From Pomacea canaliculata (Eukaryota; Mollusca; Gastropoda; Architaenioglossa; Ampullariidae), in NCBI RefSeq assembly GCF_003073045.1, contig NC_037596.1:29892184-29956183 (forward strand): a DNA stretch of 64,000 nt. The letters are read 5' to 3'. A model generated the notes under the pieces. The model saw only the letters and a list, made by a program, of their open reading frames with translations, had not been told where the DNA came from and ran no database searches. A program made the position numbers and the translations under genes. Below, in pieces: positions 58,956 to 64,000 of the stretch. Position 1 is the stretch's first letter. Each line of letters starts with the position of its first letter.

Positions 58956-60634
58956 GTAAGAACTTTTCTTTTACAAATACAAAACTCATCAATGTGTTTA
59001 CCATTTATATGTTAGACTTAAAGACAGAAAACTACACGTTTGCATGTTAAATACAGAAAGAAAATATTTTCTTCCATGTTACATATCTGGGTTCATGTGA
59101 AAATTTTACAACACTTTTCTGAAAATGTAGCTAAGTAAATAGGAGCTCCTTTTTTTGAAAAAAAAATTAACCCCTTCTACTGCCTCTTACTTATTATATG
59201 CTTTGTTAACTTGATTCTTTTTTTCACTAAAATTTATTTTTATAATCGATTTATTTTTTTAAAGTTCTCTCGGCGATAAGTGTTGCATAATTACTTTCCT
59301 TTTACATTTTCATACATGCTTATGTTAAATCTGTCTTACCCTCACCTGTCTTACCCTCACCTGTACAGAGATCTGACTGCACTTATTTAACGGAAAGTTG
59401 TGTATACAGGAATACCAGTTTAAAGATAGGATATAGATCGTAGCTAGGATTTGTTTTTAATATACGTTATTTTGTTTTGTTTAGTAAAAAATAGCCAGAC
59501 TTCTTCAGGCAAATCATTTTGTTTATTAGTGTGTAAGAACCGACGAACGGATGAATGATAGCCAAGATTGTGTATCGTCGGTACGGACCTTTATTCGGTG
59601 AATTATATCCAAACGAATCCCAAGTCGGTTATGTCTGAACGTGTCCAAACAGGCGAAACGTTAATGGTGGAAATTAAAAATGTTCGGCAGAGGATGGCGA
59701 CTCAGAAATACCCTTCGGTAGGTGCAGCGTTAGCGACTGTTAAGTACAAGATGCCGGTACTAGCATCCATTATTAACGCGTTGCTAATACAGTGGAAGGT
59801 CCGTCCTCATAGACGGATTTCCACTGCATGACTCGCAGAAGTAAAGTCTACAGCGGATCGCAGTGAATGTCTGCCGCCTCCATGAAGTACTTACTGTTCA
59901 CTTGGATGTCTCACCGCTGAATACACCGACCGTTACACCCAAGAGACCAGTGAGTCGGAGGTCTGTCACCTCAAGCAGCTCGGCTCTGGCTGTTCTGGGA
60001 GACGTTAATTTACCTAACTTAACTGTCCCCCTCTACTATTTCGGCCAATCAGGCCATTAGCGACCAGGTAGCCAAGATGATTGCTTAGAGACTACTTGTA
60101 GGGTCCACGCCGACCAATCATAATCTTTGTACCGTGTAGTCGGCATGGTTCCCACCTGGATTCATGTAGTCTCCATGGTTACCCCTCGCCACCTTTTCTT
60201 ACGTAAAAAAAAAACCTCATTGAATGACGTCATAATATTCACGTGGAGATTGCGTCGTCAGACGCGTGACTGTTCTCCCATGGTACCCAGCTCAGACCTA
60301 TGACCTGACACAACAAACAAGTAAAATAACCAGAAACAATATTGGCATTGAATCGCGACTCGTTACACGGTGTTATACATTCGTTTGTCATACAATGTTA
60401 CAATAATACAATACTGTATATGAAACAGTAAGAGATTAAGTAATTGAGCAATGTTTCAAGTTAAGCAATAACAGGAAGTTTAATACAAAATGGCAGTTGT
60501 AAATCAAACAGTATTTAGCTAATGTAGGACGGTAGTAACCAAGTAATTGTCAAATAAATAAATGTTCATAATCTGCCCATATATGTTAATTAATGTGTAA
60601 TGAATTCTAAGTATAGATGTAAAATATATGTAAA
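58956..60634. other. Long intron or intergenic stretch after D
   Basis: Begins like the SRCR2-Ig intron of A-C. A block at 59532-60367 starts TGTAAGAACC and ends TCGTTACA and may be another solo LTR, though flanks TAGTG and CGGTG match at only three of five bases. Otherwise nothing recognised. Confidence 0.4.
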
Positions 60635-61790
60635 ATGTATTCTTCTTCTTTAAACTCTTCGTTCATCAGGTGGCACATAAAGCCTCGACCAGAGTCCGCC
60701 ACCGATGTCGATCGGCTGAAACCCGCTCTAGGGGACCCCATGTCCAGCCCTTTCCTTTCATCTCCCTTTCCACTGTTCTTCTCCAAGTTTCCTTTGGGCG
60801 GCCTCGTTTTCTTTGGCCTTCTGGAGTCCATCGTAGGGCGACTGTGGAAAGGTCTGCTGTCTGCTGGCGGAGCACATGTCCAATCCATCGCCAACGCCTT
60901 GAACCTGCGTGGTGATTGGCTCGGTTTCAGTTCTTCGGTGGAGTTCTTCGTTGGTGATGGTATTTGGCCAAAAGATGTTAAGTATGCGCCTGAGGCATCT
61001 GTTTTGGAAGATGTCAAATCTGTTACTGATGATTTTGGTCATCTTCCATGATTCTGATCCGTAAAGGAGGGTGGTGATCACAGTTGACTGGAAGATTCTC
61101 AGCTTGATCTTCTTACTGATGTTTGTTGCCTTCCATGTGCTCCTGAGTGAGGCGAAGGCCTGGCTGGCTTTCGCCAGTCGGGCTCGAATCTCCACCTCCG
61201 CACCCCCGGTGTTTGACATTTTGGACCCAAGATAGGTGAAACTGTCAACTTCCTCAATCTCTTCTCCATTTAGTTTGATGCTGTCTTGGACTCTGTCATT
61301 CACTCTCATACTTTTCGTTTTCCTTGCACTGACCTTCAAGCCAAGGTTTCCAGCTGTTTCTGAGAAGGCATTGGATTTTTCCTGCGTGTCTTGGTGGCGA
61401 TGCGACAACAGGGCAATGTCATCAGCAAAGTCCAAGTCATCCAGCGTTGTTGTTGCTGACATAGTCATGGTCCATCTGATCCCTCTCTTCTCACTTTCGG
61501 TGGAAGTCTTCATGATCCAGTCCATGGCCAGGATGAAGAGGAAAGGCAACAAAAGGCAGCCCTGCTTCACCCCAGTACTGAGGTTGAAGGGGTTTGTGAG
61601 CTCCGTGTCACAGACAATCTGGGATTCGAAACCGCTGTACAGCAGTGCAATGATCTGAACATGTTTTTGCAGGGACTTCGTAATGCCTCAGGATCTTCCA
61701 CAAAGACTCTCTGTGAATGCTGTCAAAAGCCTTCTCCAGGTCGATGAAATTGATGTACAGCGGTGTGTTTCACTCGCTGCCCTGCTCACA
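60635..61790 (-). mobile_element. LINE reverse-transcriptase fragment, minus strand
   Basis: Read on the minus strand: INFIDLEKAFDSIHRESLWK, QGCLLLPFLFILAMDW, LDDLDFADDIALLSH (catalytic ADD), SFTYLGSKMSNTGG and, at the end, RKRGRPKETWRRTVERE. The YADD-type site reads FADD. At least two frame breaks (near 61570-61690 and 60870-60960). 5' end missing; clade not resolved. Confidence 0.88.
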
Positions 61791-62009
61791 GAAATAGGTT
61801 TATTTCGTAGAACATATTGTAAGGAGCAATATGAGATAAGGTCGTTGGCTACAATTTTCTCTAAAGGTATTTTGGTTTTGCCATAGCAATCGTAGTGTAC
61901 TATGGTTTTGATTAGAACATATTGTTAGCAGCAATAAGACAAGGTAGTTGAAGAGTCTTTCTCTCAATTTTAGTTGAATGTCAAAAAGAAACATTATGTT
62001 TTTTAACAG
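61791..62009 (+). other. Intron remnant preceding an Ig-a exon
   Basis: Two imperfect copies of a GAACATATTGTAAGGAGCAA-like unit (about 61808 and 61916) resemble the intron before Ig-a exons in A and B, ending TTTTTTAACAG. It supports a former Ig-a exon belonging to D. Confidence 0.55.
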
Positions 62010-62099
62010 CTCCTGTCAACGTCCTTACAAACAGTAGCAGATGTCCACTAATGGAAGAAACAGATGCTACTTTACAGTGTGTGAGCAATTATAGTGTCG
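62010..62099 (+). CDS. Chimeric exon: Ig-a start joined to the end of a signal-peptide exon
   Basis: The first part (to about 62088) is an Ig-a exon start: PVNVLTNSSRCPLMEETDAT, LQCVSN. The last part (about 62091-62099) and following intron match the end of D exon 1 (GTGTCG, GTAAGG). Length is 90 bases, phase 1 at both ends, no stop. It can splice from the SRCR2 exon of D into the SRCR1 exon of E without losing frame. Confidence 0.7.
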
Positions 62100-62390
62100 G
62101 TAAGGTGTCCTTTGAAATAATTATCACTTATGACAGTTTAATATAGAGAGTTTCATATAAAGCAATAAAGACATTTTCTTTTTTTAGTGTAAACTGTCTC
62201 GCACATTCACTTATTTATTCTAAAATAACCAAAATAATGTTCTCATAATCAGATCCCTTCACTTTTTAAAGATTTAACACAATAGTGTCTGACAGAAATT
62301 AACAGAAGAACACGAAGGTTTGGATGTACAAATCTGTCGGTAATAAAGTTTGCTGTAGGTCGTTGCTAATTAACTTTCATGACTGATCAG

Positions 62391-62541
62391 ATGCACAGTC
62401 TCTTGGCCGGCTTATGAATGGAACTGCCCCGTGGAATGGCCGCCTTGAGATGTTCTACAAAAGAAGATGGCGCAAAGTCTGTGCCAGAAGGTTTACGAAG
62501 CAAGAGGCGCAGGTGGTCTGCAGGATGCTGGGCTTCAACAC
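62391..62541 (+). CDS. Unit E SRCR1 first-half exon
   Basis: Acceptor GATCAG, 151 bases, phase 1 to 2, donor GTGTGT as in all other copies. Confidence 0.85.
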
Positions 62542-63190
62542 GTGTGTAACTTGATGTAGTCATATGTTTATGTGCTGTGTAGTTATATTTGTTTTGCATG
62601 TCATATTCAAGAAGTGCAGTTAATAAATATAAAGCTTTCAAAGAATTTTCTTTAGTAATGATATGGGTTTTGCCTTATTCTAACGACTGAGCTCCATACT
62701 ATTTTAAAATTACTTTGTTCATAACGTTAAAATACTTTCTACGTGTATGTATAGATAAACATGGCTCTGTGTGTGTATGTTTTAGTTATTTGTTTCGAAG
62801 AGAAAAAGGGAAGGTTAAGTGGTTTTAAAAGCATCAAATCTTTGAAAAATATATTGGCTTGCTAAGCCTTCATTAAATAATAAAAGCAATAGGTATAACC
62901 TGATTCCGAAATAAATGTTAATTTCGACTTCAAATTGCGTGTATATTGAAATGTCTCTTTTGTATGTCGGTACATTGAATAGGTCAATAGACAAATATTT
63001 TGACTGTCAAACAGGTCGCAAGTTTTCGCCGTGGATACAAATAGCTTCGACTACAAGCTACATTTGTACTATTTATTCCTTGATGGACTCTCGTGCACAG
63101 GCGAGGAGACCAGCTTACAAAATTGCAGCCATTCTCGGTTTTACGTGGACACCTACTGCTCAGCTGTCGTTGCTATCACCTGCAACACAG
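62391..63190 (+). CDS. Unit E: SRCR1 (two exons), continues beyond the window
   Basis: Exons 62391-62541 (GRLMNGTAPWNGRLEMFYKR, WRKVC, VVCRMLGF) and 63015-63190 (LSCTGEETSLQNCSH, YCSA, AITC). Close relative of D; the second exon is six bases longer. There is no signal-peptide exon of its own: the chimeric exon takes its place. By spacing in D (minus the Tigger insertion) the SRCR2 exons should start roughly 350 bases past the right edge. Confidence 0.8.
63015..63190 (+). CDS. Unit E SRCR1 second-half exon
   Basis: Acceptor AAACAG, 176 bases, phase 2 to 1, donor GTAAGA. SQVFAVDTNSFDYKLHLYYL opens it. Confidence 0.85.
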
Positions 63191-64000
63191 GTAAGAACCT
63201 GCTGTTTTTATTCTCTTGTCTCCATTCGAAAAAAGAAAGATAATTTAAAGAATAAATTCATCGCATTAGGCATTTTCTATGCAAAAGTCCTAGAATGGTA
63301 ACTTCATTTTCCTTAGAAACGATATATCAAGCCTGCAAGAATGTTTAGAGATGTAGGTGATACATTTGATGTACTTTTTACAAGACATAACAGTTTAACA
63401 CCTAACAACATTGCTTTTAAATTTGTTTAGGACTTAATGCGAGAATACATGTGACGGATATATAAATATATTTTGCTATGTGTATAGATTATATATGGAT
63501 ATTTGGATTCTGTTTGTGTGTTTGTATATATATATAGGAATTCCTTTCTCTGCACAAATACAAACATGACAATGTACGACCCCTTTTAAAAGAAACCTTA
63601 ATTTGGAGTACAGTCACCTGCATGTCTCAATCTGTCTGTTTGCAGAGAGACTATTGGATGCTTGTGTTTTAAAATACTCTATTTTCTGTTTGTTTTATGT
63701 TAAAAGTTCTTAAGCTGTTATTAAGCTATATTGTAGAGCAACGTTGATCGCTAAAATTGCAGAAAAAAAATTGGCAATAATAAATGAAACCATTTCACAG
63801 ACCCCGACTGACTTTGTGTGTCAGTTATTTAATTCGAAAAACTGCAGTTGTAATCTCTACTGCATTGTGCATCACACGTATCATAGTTTCCACATATAAG
63901 CAAAAATAAACATAAAATGAGTTATTAAATTACTAGATTTTAGAAAATAATTATATTACTACAATATTAGAAATTTTAATTTTGTTTGTGTAATCTGCTG

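Noticed and set aside
60635-61051. Plus-strand open frames over the minus-strand LINE
   Set aside because: Antisense shadow; the minus strand carries clear reverse-transcriptase motifs.
1-64000. tRNA, rRNA, CRISPR arrays, bacterial operons
   Set aside because: Nothing with the required structure was seen; the sequence is clearly intron-rich animal DNA.

Overview
The window looks like AT-rich nuclear DNA of an invertebrate animal. I favour a mollusc, probably a gastropod, but no species marker is present. The reasons are small exons with canonical GT/AG splice sites and long AT-rich introns, a tandem family of SRCR plus immunoglobulin (Ig) genes, and a dense mix of LINEs, hAT and Tigger/pogo DNA transposons, MITEs and solo LTRs. 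There is no bacterial-type gene organisation and no CRISPR array.

The central content is a head-to-tail cluster, all on the + strand, of at least five related units. A starts at 2157, B at 22008, C at 34897, D at 55247, and E at 62010 runs off the right end. A, B and C share one architecture: signal-peptide exon, SRCR1 (two exons), SRCR2 (two exons), then alternating Ig-a and Ig-b exons in two pairs. A has a third pair that is damaged. Reading frames join perfectly across the introns: domain boundaries are phase 1 and each SRCR domain is split by one phase-2 intron. The predicted products are about 600-630 residues and end soon after the last Ig domain, so they look secreted. Downstream of A and C lie remnants of a third SRCR domain, a possible transmembrane exon (A) and a possible tyrosine-bearing cytoplasmic tail (C), which suggests a membrane-receptor ancestor or splice forms.

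D and E are a different subfamily. D has its own signal-peptide exon and two SRCR domains. E begins with a chimeric exon in which the first part of an Ig-a exon is joined in frame to the last bases of a D-type signal exon. This looks like a recombination that fused D to E into a predicted four-SRCR gene. A decayed copy of the D-type signal exon survives in intron 1 of A (and a scrap in C), so A/B/C appear to have acquired a new signal exon upstream.

The rest is repeats. A truncated LINE lies at 17645-20255 (+), another at 60635-61790 (-), and LINE fragments sit in intron 1 of B and C. Two related solo LTRs lie at 26676-27557 and 49632-52559, the second split by a hAT transposon with 8-bp target duplications. 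Tigger/pogo-like elements lie at 16209-16701, 46792-47519 (itself split by a small hAT MITE) and 57039-57852. A hAT MITE family inserted independently in intron 1 of A and of C. Spacers upstream of the genes share dispersed repeats, so the duplication unit was larger than the gene. The SRCR-Ig combination recalls the Ig-plus-lectin secreted recognition proteins of snails (FREP-like), but any immune role is an inference from architecture and multicopy structure.
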